Assembly (NCBI RefSeq): GCF_002979655.1
Contig: NZ_PCPG01000001.1
Coordinates: forward strand, 62,001-126,000
Reading direction: 5' to 3'
Length of the DNA: 64,000 nucleotides
From: Microbacterium sp. MYb45
Lineage (GTDB): Bacteria; Actinomycetota; Actinomycetes; Actinomycetales; Microbacteriaceae
The notes under the pieces were generated by a model, which searched no databases, had not been told where the DNA came from, and saw nothing but the letters and a program-made list of their open reading frames with translations. Shown here one piece after another: positions 17,295-25,032 of this stretch. The position numbers were made by a program, and so were the translations under genes. The first letter of the stretch is position 1. The number at the start of each line of letters is the position of its first letter.

Positions 17295-18827
17295 GTGCCT
17301 CAGAACAGCACTGTGCCCAAGATTCTGATCGTCGGCGGAGGGTACGCAGGCTTCTATACCGCGTGGAAGCTCGAGAAGCACCTCCGCAAGGGTGAGGCCG
17401 ACGTGACCATGGTCGACCCGCTGCCGTACATGACGTACCAGCCGTTCCTGCCCGAGGTGGCCGCCGGCTCGATCGAGGCACGTCACTCGGTCGTCGCCCA
17501 CCGCCGTCACCTCAAGCGCACCCACGTCCTCACCGCCAAGGTGACGAACATCAACCACGCGCAGAAGGTCGCGACGATCACGCCGCCCGTCGGCGAGCCG
17601 TACGAGTTCGCGTACGACCAGATCGTCGTCACCGCGGGAGCCGTCTCCCGCACCTTCCCGATCCCGGGCATCGCCGACAACGCGATCGGGCTGAAGACCA
17701 TCGAGGAAGCCGTCGCGATCCGCGACAAGGTCATGTCGAACTTCGACAAGGCCGCCTCGCTCCCCGCCGGACCCGAGCGCGACCGTCTGCTGACCGTCGT
17801 CGTCGTCGGCGGCGGGTTCGCCGGTATCGAGGTGTTCGCCGAGCTGCGTTCGCTGGCTTCCGCGCTGGTGGGCAAGTACCCGCAGATCAGCTTCGAAGAC
17901 ACGCACTTCCACCTCATCGAGGCGATGGGCCGCATCATGCCCGAGGTCTCGCTGCAGACCAGCGAGTGGGTGCTCAAGGACCTCGCCAAGCGCGGTGCCA
18001 ACGTGCACCTCGACACGCAGCTGACGAGCGCGGTCGACGGCAACGTCGAGCTCTCCACGGGCGAGGTCATCCCGACCGACGTCATCGTGTGGACCGCCGG
18101 TGTCATGGCGAACCCGACCGTGGTTCGTGGCGGCGACCTCCCGGTCGAGGAGCGCGGTCGCATCCAGACCCGTGCCGACCTGCGCGTCGGCACGCCCGAG
18201 GCCTTCGTCGAGGGCGCCTGGGCTGCGGGCGACGTGTCGGCCGTCCCCGACCTCTCGGGCGGCGGAGTCGGCGGCTTCTGCGTGCCGAACGCTCAGCACG
18301 CGGTACGCCAGGCGAAGCTTCTCGCGAAGAACCTCGTCGCCGTGCTCCGTGGGGAGAACCCCAAGGACTACTTCCACAAGAACATGGGCGCGGTGGCGGG
18401 GCTCGGCCTGTACAACGGTGTCTTCCAGTCCGGCAAGATCGCCCTCAAGGGCTTCGTGGCCTGGGTCGCGCACCGCGGCTACCACGGTCTCGCGATGCCG
18501 ACGTGGGAGCGCAAGTTCCGCGTCATCTGGGGCTGGTGGAACAACCTGTGGCTGGGTCGCGACCTGGTGAACCTCGAGACGGTGCAGAACCCGCGCTACG
18601 TCTTCGAGGAGTTCGCCGCGCGTCCGCGTCCGGCAGCTCCCGCGGCGCCCGTGGCAGATGCTGCTCCTGCGGCGAAGGCTGCTCCTGCCGCGAAGGCTGC
18701 TCCGGCGGCCTCGGAGACGACTGCCGAGAAGAAGCCGGCCGCGAAGAAGACGGCCGCGAAGAAGCCTGCGGCGAAGAAGCCTGCCGCCGAGAAGGCTCCT
18801 GAGCCGGCCGAGGCTGCAGCGAAGTAG
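17295..18827 (+). CDS. ndh: Type II NADH dehydrogenase with Lys/Ala-rich C-terminal tail
   Basis: Non-proton-pumping NADH:quinone oxidoreductase on the inner membrane face. The 510-residue protein has an FAD-binding Rossmann motif at the N-terminus (LIVGGGYAGFYTAWKLE), a second NADH-binding motif (VVVVGGGFAGIEVFAEL, about residues 170-186), the FAD Asp in AAGDVSAVPD and the quinone-site region GFCVPNAQHAVRQAK. After about residue 445 comes a low-complexity tail rich in PAAKKTAAKK-type repeats, resembling histone H1 or HupB tails and absent from typical NDH-2. GTG start, with GAGGAG about 10 nt upstream inside the previous stop region. A strong terminator follows. Confidence 0.95.
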   Translation: MPQNSTVPKILIVGGGYAGFYTAWKLEKHLRKGEADVTMVDPLPYMTYQPFLPEVAAGSIEARHSVVAHRRHLKRTHVLTAKVTNINHAQKVATITPPVGEPYEFAYDQIVVTAGAVSRTFPIPGIADNAIGLKTIEEAVAIRDKVMSNFDKAASLPAGPERDRLLTVVVVGGGFAGIEVFAELRSLASALVGKYPQISFEDTHFHLIEAMGRIMPEVSLQTSEWVLKDLAKRGANVHLDTQLTSAVDGNVELSTGEVIPTDVIVWTAGVMANPTVVRGGDLPVEERGRIQTRADLRVGTPEAFVEGAWAAGDVSAVPDLSGGGVGGFCVPNAQHAVRQAKLLAKNLVAVLRGENPKDYFHKNMGAVAGLGLYNGVFQSGKIALKGFVAWVAHRGYHGLAMPTWERKFRVIWGWWNNLWLGRDLVNLETVQNPRYVFEEFAARPRPAAPAAPVADAAPAAKAAPAAKAAPAASETTAEKKPAAKKTAAKKPAAKKPAAEKAPEPAEAAAK

Positions 18828-18848
18828 CAGACCCTCGAATCAGATTGA

Positions 18849-18889
18849 GATCGGCCCCGCGCGCTCTGCGCCGGGGCCGATCTTCGTTT
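18849..18889 (+). terminator. Intrinsic terminator after ndh
   Basis: GATCGGCCCCG (18849-18859) pairs perfectly with CGGGGCCGATC (18872-18882), followed by TTCGTTT. It separates ndh from the riboswitch-controlled unit. Confidence 0.85.
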
Positions 18890-18928
18890 CCTCGGGGCGG
18901 CTCCGAGGCGAAGCACAGGTGCGGTCGG

Positions 18929-19110
18929 TAGCGTGAGGGCAGCAAGGGGAGTACTCCCGTCTGCAGCGTCGTCGTCATTACGAGCACGAGATCGTGCTCC
19001 GGCCCGCTGGCCCGTGAGGGTGGAGGAGACCTTGGCACCCGCATAGCGGGGTGCCGAGAAACCCCTGCCGTCGCTTCGACGTGGGAATCCCCGGTGGCCC
19101 GCACCACGAA
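18929..19110 (+). ncRNA. yybP-ykoY-type (manganese) riboswitch with promoter
   Basis: TAGCGT (18929-18934) is a good -10 box. The leader then carries the conserved yybP-ykoY signatures in order: AAGGGGAGTA (18944-18953), CGTCATTACGAG (18973-18984), a variable hairpin GAGCACGA/TCGTGCTC (18982-18999), GGAGACCTTGGCAC (19025-19038) and a GGCACC/GGTGCC hairpin. The ends GGCAG (18938-18942) and CTGCC (19065-19069) close the structure. This class senses Mn2+ and usually controls Mn exporters or TerC/Alx-type proteins. Here it precedes a 301-aa protein of unknown role and DedA. The assignment is from remembered consensus, not a covariance search. Confidence 0.75.
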
Positions 19111-19120
19111 AGGGACACCC

Positions 19121-20026
19121 ATGGGAAAACTCTCCCGACTGATCGGAATGGCATCCGACGCGCTCGAGAAGAATGCCGGTTCCGGACGCACCGACCATTG
19201 GGCGGGCGGGTCCCGCTCGACGGACTGGGGCGGGATGCTCCGCGGAGCCGTGGACGCGGTCCGCGGTCCGGCGGACGGAACTCCTCGCGCCGAGCAGAGC
19301 GCACGGACCGCGGGTGCGGATCCCTACGCGCCGCCGGCACCCGGTGCTCCGAGCGTCAGGGCCGGTTCGACCCCTCCGCGGGATCGTTACGCACCACCGG
19401 TCGCCGGATCCGCGCGTACATCCCCTGCGGCAACCGACGCCGATAGAGCGGCCATCGCCCGCTACGACTACCTGCTGCAGACGGCCGACCCGCAGCGTGT
19501 CGAGCAGATCCACCGCGAGGCATTCGCCCGGCTGACTCCCGAGCAGCGCACGCTCGTCGAGGCGCGGATGCGGCAGGAGCTCGAACCGGGGGAGCGTCCG
19601 AGGTCTTCATCCCCCGATGACCTCGCTCGCGCGGCCGGGCGTGCGGAGGCCATGAAGCCGGGGCGGATGCGCGGACTCCTGTCGCGCGTGCGCGGCGCGG
19701 GTGCCGGTGGTGCTGCGGTCGCCGCAGGCGGTGCAGCGGTGGGACTGCTCGGCGTGGTCGCCGGTGGTGCGGTGCTCAGCACGGTGGCCGGTCCGCTTCT
19801 GGAGCAGGCCGCGAACATCGGCGTCGACTTCGGCGCGCTGGCCGAGGGCGTCGACGTCGAGTCGCTCGCCGCCGGAATCGATGTCGAGTCGATCGCCGGC
19901 GTTGCCGGCGACCTCATGGGTTCCGCAGGCGAGGCGGCGTCCGGACTGGGCGAGACGGCCACGGGATGGAGCGAGCGGCTCGGCGACCTGGGCATCCCGG
20001 GCATCGGCGATCTGTTCGGACGCTGA
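19121..20026 (+). CDS. Unknown protein under the Mn riboswitch (sometimes annotated as cation-transporting ATPase)
   Basis: A 301-residue protein with no recognised enzymatic motif. Residues 1-110 are Gly/Ser/Pro-rich and disordered-looking. Residues about 115-165 form a compact conserved helical segment (RYDYLLQTADPQRVEQIHRE, FARLTPEQRTLVEARMRQEL). Residues about 195-225 are a glycine/alanine hydrophobic stretch (GGAAVGLLGVVAGGAVLSTV), possibly a membrane segment, and the rest has repeated DVESLAAGIDVESIAG. No P-type or ABC ATPase motif exists, so the label ATPase seen for relatives is unsupported. ATG has GAAAGGGA upstream. The riboswitch suggests a role in Mn2+ homeostasis (inference). Confidence 0.75.
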   Translation: MGKLSRLIGMASDALEKNAGSGRTDHWAGGSRSTDWGGMLRGAVDAVRGPADGTPRAEQSARTAGADPYAPPAPGAPSVRAGSTPPRDRYAPPVAGSARTSPAATDADRAAIARYDYLLQTADPQRVEQIHREAFARLTPEQRTLVEARMRQELEPGERPRSSSPDDLARAAGRAEAMKPGRMRGLLSRVRGAGAGGAAVAAGGAAVGLLGVVAGGAVLSTVAGPLLEQAANIGVDFGALAEGVDVESLAAGIDVESIAGVAGDLMGSAGEAASGLGETATGWSERLGDLGIPGIGDLFGR

Positions 20027-20032
20027 GCTCGG

Positions 20033-20698
20033 ATGTTCTTCGCAACCGACGCCGAACACGGCTTCACCGGTCTGACCGGATTCGCGGCCGACGTGCTCAC
20101 CTCCCTCGGCGACGTCGGGGTCGGGGTGCTCGTCTTCCTCGAGGTGCTGATCCCGCCGATCCCGAGCGAGGTGATCCTGCCGTTCGCCGGATACCTCAGC
20201 CAGAGTGGGGAGCTGAACCTGGGGTGGCTCATCTTCTGGAGCACGCTGGCCTCCTGGCTGGGAGCCCTGCTGCTGTATGGACTCGGCGCGGCGATCGGCA
20301 TGCAACGGGCGGTGCGGCTGCTGGCGGCGACCCGGTTGGTGAGCCGCTCCGACCTGGAGCGGGGAGCCGACTGGTTCACGCGCAGCGGCGGCTGGACGGT
20401 GCTGGTGGGCCGGATGGTCCCGGGCGTTCGCAGTCTCATCTCCATCCCCGCCGGGGCATCGCGCATGAATCTCGCCACCTTCAGCATCTACACGATCGTC
20501 GGCAGTGGCGCGTGGAACGCTCTGCTCCTCGGTGTCGGTGCGGCGCTCGGCACGCAGCACGAGCAGTTGGAGCAGTACCTCGGGTACCTCGACTACGCCG
20601 TCTACACGGCCATCGTGATCGCCCTCATCGTCCTGGTCGCTCGCCGGGTGCGTGAGGCTGCGGGAGAGCGGAGGGCGGTCGCCGACGGCGAGGAGTGA
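20033..20698 (+). CDS. DedA-family membrane protein
   Basis: A 221-residue DedA/VTT-domain protein, a family of inner-membrane proteins tied to lipid-carrier (undecaprenyl phosphate) translocation and membrane homeostasis. Diagnostic are VLIPPIPSEVILPFAGYL (the ExxxPxPGE/ExxLP-like element), the GRMVPGVRSLISIPAGASRMN arginine region and four to five TMs. It begins 6 nt after the previous stop, so it is most probably in the same riboswitch-controlled transcript. Whether Mn2+ truly governs DedA is inference. Confidence 0.88.
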   Translation: MFFATDAEHGFTGLTGFAADVLTSLGDVGVGVLVFLEVLIPPIPSEVILPFAGYLSQSGELNLGWLIFWSTLASWLGALLLYGLGAAIGMQRAVRLLAATRLVSRSDLERGADWFTRSGGWTVLVGRMVPGVRSLISIPAGASRMNLATFSIYTIVGSGAWNALLLGVGAALGTQHEQLEQYLGYLDYAVYTAIVIALIVLVARRVREAAGERRAVADGEE

Positions 20699-20707
20699 GA
20701 AGCGAAG

Positions 20708-20780
20708 TGCCCCCGCTGGGACTCGAACCCAGACTGAAGCGATTTTAAGTCGCCTGCCTCTGCCATTGGGCTACGGGGGC
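20708..20780 (-). tRNA. tRNA with anticodon UAA (Leu), short variable arm
   Basis: Read on the minus strand: acceptor GCCCCCG/CGGGGGC, anticodon stem GGCGA/TCGCT around loop CTTAAAA (anticodon TAA), T stem CTGGG/CCCAG with loop TTCGAGT, discriminator A73; 73 nt, CCA not encoded. The anticodon decodes UUA leucine codons, rare in high-GC genomes. Oddly the variable region is only TCAGT, whereas bacterial tRNA-Leu normally has a long variable arm, so the amino-acid identity rests on the anticodon and A73. Confidence 0.88.
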
Positions 20781-20867
20781 CGCGTCGTCAGCCTATCGCC
20801 GTGCGGTGGCTGCGACCCGGTGCCGCAAGGGGTGATCCGGAGTACGAGGAGGCCTTAGGGTGGGGGA

Positions 20868-22115
20868 GTGCTCGACCTCATCGACGAACTGAGCCCCGTC
20901 CAGGGTGCGCCCGCGATCGCCCCCGAGTGGGAGGATCCGGCGCGGTACTGGCCACGCCTCTCCGCCGCGACCGGACATCTGCCGGCGCCGGTCGGGGTGA
21001 TCGATCGCGAGGCCCTCCGCTACAACGCGATGGACCTGCTGGTGCGCGCGGGCGGGCTCCCCATCCGTGTCGCCTCGAAATCGGTGCGGGTGCGGGCCGT
21101 GCTCGATGCCGTGCTGAAGCTCCCCGGATTCCGCGGGATCCTCGCGTTCACGCTCGAGGAGGCGCTGTGGCTGGCCGAGACGCACGATGACATCATGCTC
21201 GGCTATCCGACGGTGGATCGTGCGGGACTGGAACGGCTCTTCTCCGACGAGCAGGCGGCGCAGCGCATCACGCTCATGGTCGACGATCTCGTCCACCTCG
21301 ACCTGATCGACAGTGTCGCAGGTCCCACCTCGCGCCCCGAGATCCGTGTCGCGATCGATGTCGATGCGTCCTGGCGCTCTTCCCTCCTCGGCCACATCGG
21401 CGTGCGCCGCTCGGCGCTCTTCACGCCCGGCGAGGTCGCCGGCTTCGCCCGCAAGGTCGTCGCCCGTCCCGGCTTCCGCCTGGTCGGACTTCAGATGTAC
21501 GACGCGCAGATCGCCGGTCAGGGCGATGACGCCGGTGCCGACGCGCCGCTGATCCGCGTGGTGCAGGCACGTTCGAGGAACGAGCTGCGGGAGCGACGGG
21601 CAGCCATCGTGGCCGCCGTCGGTGCGATCGCTCCGCTGGAGATCCTCAACGGAGGGGGCACCGGCTCGCTCGAGTTCACGGGGAGCGACGAATCACTCAC
21701 CGAGGCGAGTGCCGGGAGCGGGCTGCTCGGTGGCCACCTGTTCGACGGGTACCGCTCGTTCCGCCCCGCTCCTGCCTCGGCCTTCGCGTTCGATGTGGTG
21801 CGCCGACCGGCCGCCGACATCGCCACCGTGCTGGGTGGAGGGTGGATAGCTTCCGGTCCCGCTCTCGCCTCCCGCCAGCCCCGTCCGGTGTGGCCGGAGG
21901 GACTCCGCACACTCGGGCGCGAGGCCGCCGGTGAGGTGCAGACGCCGTTGCAGGGTCCCGCCGCCACGTCGTTGGGCGTGGGGGACCGGGTCTGGTTCCG
22001 GCATGCGAAGAGCGGCGAGCCCGCGGAGCGCATCGAGCGCTATCACCTGGTGTCGGGGGAGCAGGTCATCGAGGAGCTTCCCACGTACCGTGGCGAGGGA
22101 AAGGCGTTCCTGTGA
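20868..22115 (+). CDS. PLP-dependent amino-acid deaminase/aldolase (alanine racemase fold)
   Basis: A 415-residue fold-type III PLP enzyme. The N-terminal alanine-racemase-like barrel has the PLP lysine in LPIRVASKSVRVRAVL (about residues 62-77), and the C-terminal region (about 300-405) looks like the D-serine dehydratase/D-threonine aldolase domain (GVGDRVWFRHAKSGEPAER). Relatives act on D-amino or hydroxy-amino acids; the substrate is not known. GTG start with TTAGGG 7 nt upstream. Its stop overlaps the next gene by GTGA, so it forms an operon with the lactone oxidase. Confidence 0.82.
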   Translation: MLDLIDELSPVQGAPAIAPEWEDPARYWPRLSAATGHLPAPVGVIDREALRYNAMDLLVRAGGLPIRVASKSVRVRAVLDAVLKLPGFRGILAFTLEEALWLAETHDDIMLGYPTVDRAGLERLFSDEQAAQRITLMVDDLVHLDLIDSVAGPTSRPEIRVAIDVDASWRSSLLGHIGVRRSALFTPGEVAGFARKVVARPGFRLVGLQMYDAQIAGQGDDAGADAPLIRVVQARSRNELRERRAAIVAAVGAIAPLEILNGGGTGSLEFTGSDESLTEASAGSGLLGGHLFDGYRSFRPAPASAFAFDVVRRPAADIATVLGGGWIASGPALASRQPRPVWPEGLRTLGREAAGEVQTPLQGPAATSLGVGDRVWFRHAKSGEPAERIERYHLVSGEQVIEELPTYRGEGKAFL

Positions 22116-23425
22116 CGAGAATCGGCGGCTCCTGGCAGAACTGGGGCCGCTCGGCCTCGGTGCGCCCCGTGCGCGTGGAGCGTCCGCGCAGCCCCGAAGG
22201 CGTGCAGCGCGCGGTGATCGCGGCGGTCAAGCACGGTCTCAGCGTGAAGGCTGTCGGAGCGGGGCACAGCTTCACCGGCATCGCCGTCGCACCCGGCGTC
22301 CTGCTGGAGCTGGATGACCTGCAGGGACTCGTATCGGCGGATGCAGCCAGCGGCCGCGTCACCCTCCTCGCAGGAACCCGTCTGCACCGCATCCCCGGAC
22401 TACTCGCCCCCTATGGGCTCGCCATGGAGAATCTGGGCGACATCGATCGCCAGTCCATCGCGGGAGCGATCTCGACCGGAACCCATGGCTCCGGTGCCCG
22501 GTTCGGCGGCCTGGCGACCCAGGTCGTCGGCATCACCATGGTCACGGCCGCCGGAGATTTCCTCCGCATCGACGATGAACACGAGAGCGAGCTGCTGCCC
22601 GCCGTCGCGCTCGGGCTCGGCGCGCTCGGCATCATCGTCGAGGTGACGCTGCAATGCGCGCCGGCGTTCGTGATGCACGCCATCGACGAGCCGGCGCCCC
22701 TCGACGACGTGCTCGCCACACTCGAGGAGCGCGTGGCCTCGTGGGACCACTTCGAGTTCTACTGGTTCCCGCACACCGAGGTGGCGCTGACGAAGCGTCA
22801 GACGCGACTGCCGGAGTCGACGGTGCGCAAGCCGCTCCCGGTCGTGGGCAGGTGGGTCGATGAGACGCTCCTCTCCAACGGGGTCTACCGCGTCGTGTGC
22901 GCTGCGGGGCAGGTGGTGCCTGCGGTGACTCCGCCGTTCAGCAGGTTGGCGGTCAAGCTCACCGGGGACCGTGAGTACACCGAGCTGTCGCATCGGGTGC
23001 TCATCCAGAGCCGCACCGTGCGTTTCCGCGAGATGGAGTACGCGCTCCCGGCCGAGAACGTCGTGCCGGCGTTCCAGGCGGTCCGCGCCCTCATCGCTCA
23101 GCGCGGGTGGCGGATCGAGTTCCCGATCGAGGTGCGCTTCGCGGCGGGCGACGACCTGTGGCTGTCGACGGCGCACGGGCGGCCGAGCGCCTATATAGCC
23201 GTGCACCGGTATTGGCGCGCCGACCCCACGGAGTACTTCAACGCGATCGAGGAGATCATGCTCGAGTTCGGCGGACGGCCGCACTGGGGCAAGCTGCACA
23301 CGTTGACGGACCAGGCGCTGCGCGAGCGCTACCCTCGATTCGACGACTTCGTCGCGCTCCGCGACCGCCTGGATCCCGAGCGGCGCTTCACGAACCGCTA
23401 TCTCGAACGGGTTCTCGGAGCCTGA
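22112..23425 (+). CDS. D-arabinono-1,4-lactone/L-gulonolactone oxidase-type FAD oxidase
   Basis: A 437-residue VAO-superfamily flavoenzyme. The N-terminal FAD-binding domain has VKAVGAGHSFTGIA (His often links covalently to FAD) and ENLGDIDRQSIAGAISTGTHG; the C-terminal ALO domain ends with RPHWGKLHTL and YPRFDDFVALRDRLDPERRF. These oxidise sugar lactones or alditols using O2. GTG start inside the preceding stop (GTGA), so co-translated with the PLP enzyme; why the two cooperate is unknown. Confidence 0.9.
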   Translation: MTRIGGSWQNWGRSASVRPVRVERPRSPEGVQRAVIAAVKHGLSVKAVGAGHSFTGIAVAPGVLLELDDLQGLVSADAASGRVTLLAGTRLHRIPGLLAPYGLAMENLGDIDRQSIAGAISTGTHGSGARFGGLATQVVGITMVTAAGDFLRIDDEHESELLPAVALGLGALGIIVEVTLQCAPAFVMHAIDEPAPLDDVLATLEERVASWDHFEFYWFPHTEVALTKRQTRLPESTVRKPLPVVGRWVDETLLSNGVYRVVCAAGQVVPAVTPPFSRLAVKLTGDREYTELSHRVLIQSRTVRFREMEYALPAENVVPAFQAVRALIAQRGWRIEFPIEVRFAAGDDLWLSTAHGRPSAYIAVHRYWRADPTEYFNAIEEIMLEFGGRPHWGKLHTLTDQALRERYPRFDDFVALRDRLDPERRFTNRYLERVLGA

Positions 23426-23518
23426 CCCGGCTCGAGGCCGCAATCCACGCCGCGCGCCCAGTCCACGTGCAGGGTGCGCGTCTAGGATGAGAGAAACACG
23501 AGGAAGGGTGGGCCTCTG

Positions 23519-24085
23519 ATGGAATGGCTCGTGCCGGTACTGATCGTTGTCGGAGTGATCCTGCTCGCCGGCATCTATCTGTGGGCCACGTACAACTCGC
23601 TGGTGCAGCTGAAGGTCCGCGTCGACGAGGCGTGGAGCGGCATCACGGTGCAGCTAAAGCGACGAGCCGACCTCATCCCCAACCTCATCGAGACGGTCAA
23701 GGGATACGCCTCCCACGAGAAGGCGGTCTTCGAGAACGTGACTCGTGCGCGCGCCGAGACGCTGTCGGCCGGCGGTCCCGGTGAGGCCGGCATCGCCGAG
23801 GGACACCTCCAGCAGGCGCTGCGCAGTCTCTTCGCGGTCGCCGAGGCGTACCCGCAGCTGCAGGCGAGCACGAACTTCCTCCAGGTGCAGCAGGCGCTGG
23901 TCGACACCGAAGACAAGATCCAGGCTGCGCGCCGGTTCTACAACGGTGGCGTGCGCGAGCTCAACACCAAGATCAAGGTCTTCCCGAACAACCTGTTCGC
24001 CAAGGGGCTCGGCTTCACCGAGCGCGAGTTCTTCGAGGTCGCCGACAGCAGCGCGATCTCCGAGCCGCCTCGCGTCCAGTTCTGA
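23519..24085 (+). CDS. LemA family protein
   Basis: A 188-residue membrane-anchored protein with one N-terminal TM (about residues 4-24) and the helical LemA core: NSLVQLKVRVDEAWSGI, QLKRRADLIPNLIETVKGYA, then YNGGVRELNTKIKVFPNNL and FFEVAD near the end. The biochemical role of LemA proteins is unsettled; they are membrane scaffold-like. TAGGAT (about 23484-23489) is a probable -10 with a leader of about 25 nt and GAGGAAGG before the ATG. It is convergent with the frameshifted gene downstream, with only 27 nt between stops. Confidence 0.93.
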   Translation: MEWLVPVLIVVGVILLAGIYLWATYNSLVQLKVRVDEAWSGITVQLKRRADLIPNLIETVKGYASHEKAVFENVTRARAETLSAGGPGEAGIAEGHLQQALRSLFAVAEAYPQLQASTNFLQVQQALVDTEDKIQAARRFYNGGVRELNTKIKVFPNNLFAKGLGFTEREFFEVADSSAISEPPRVQF

Positions 24086-24112
24086 TTCGAATCGCATTCA
24101 CCAGGGGCCCGC

Positions 24113-25032
24113 TCACCAGGCGCTGAGCACCACGCCCTCTGCGGTGAACGACACGTCGCCGCGCAGACTCCACGAGTCGGTCCGGTAGGTGGCCTCACGT
24201 TTCGCGCCGTCCTGACCGGTTCCGGTGACCGTGGTGACGAGGACGCCCCCTCCGCCGCGAATCCTTTGCCGGACAGGGCCAGCGTCGGTAGCTTCTCGAT
24301 GCGGTAGCGGAACTCTGACACGGCGCGGAATTCGGTACCCCAGGGAATGCGGATGCCGCAGCCCTCGGGCGCGGCGGTGCCGGGCTCCGCGCACGTCTCG
24401 AGGTGCTCGTCGAGCTGCTTCTGCGCGGCGGCTGTCGCCTCGGGGCGTACCGACACATCGATGTCGACGGCCGTCTCGTCGCCGGGGAGCACGGTCACCG
24501 ATGTCTCTCCGCTGAGCAGCGACACCGGTGCGGCGGCGACGGTGTAGCTCGCCGGCAGCAATGTCGTGGCTTCGCCCGCGGGCAGCGTCTGCCCGCCGAT
24601 GGAGATGAACGAGCCGACCGAGGGGCGGGCGGTCACGGTGCCCAGCCCGGACTCATCCACCACCCATCGTCCGTCGAGGGGGGAGAGCGTGAGCTCTGCG
24701 GAGTGTTTCCCGTCGGCCAGGCGGAAGGAGATCTCGGCCGTCGCCGTCACACCACCGACCGGCGCGCTGTCGTCTCCGCCGACGGAGATCACCTCCGCAT
24801 CGTGGACGAGTGCCGTCGCGTCGGAGAACGCGTCGAGCGTCTCCTGCGGCATCACGGCACCAGTGGCCTCCACCGCTGCGGGATCACCGGATTCGAGCGC
24901 GCGCAGGTACTCCGCCGCCGCCTCCTCCGCCGTGGCGGGCCGCCCGGTCGCCTGCCAGATCCACACGCCTCCGGCGACGAGCACGACGACACCGACCGCA
25001 CCGGCGATCAGCCACCAGCGCCGCCGGCTCAC
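24113..25032 (-). pseudogene. Membrane-anchored hypothetical protein, frameshifted near its C-terminus
   Basis: The GTG-started frame encodes a basic MSRRRWW start, a TM (about residues 8-28), an NTF2-like helical part (AAAEYLRALESGDPAAVEA) and a beta-rich domain resembling secreted actinobacterial proteins. At about residue 262 the frame enters Arg/Ser-rich nonsense. The next frame gives a natural ending (VLVTTVTGTGQDGAK, then GDVSFTAEGVVLSAW, stop at 24113). Adding one base to the C run at 24247-24251 restores one continuous protein of about 306 aa. It is either a real one-base loss or a homopolymer sequencing error. GTGA overlap with the upstream AlkZ-like gene. Confidence 0.75.

Noticed and set aside
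19121..20026. Cation-transporting ATPase function for the riboswitch-controlled protein
   Set aside because: No P-type DKTGT, no Walker A or B and at most one hydrophobic stretch; the label has no support in the sequence.
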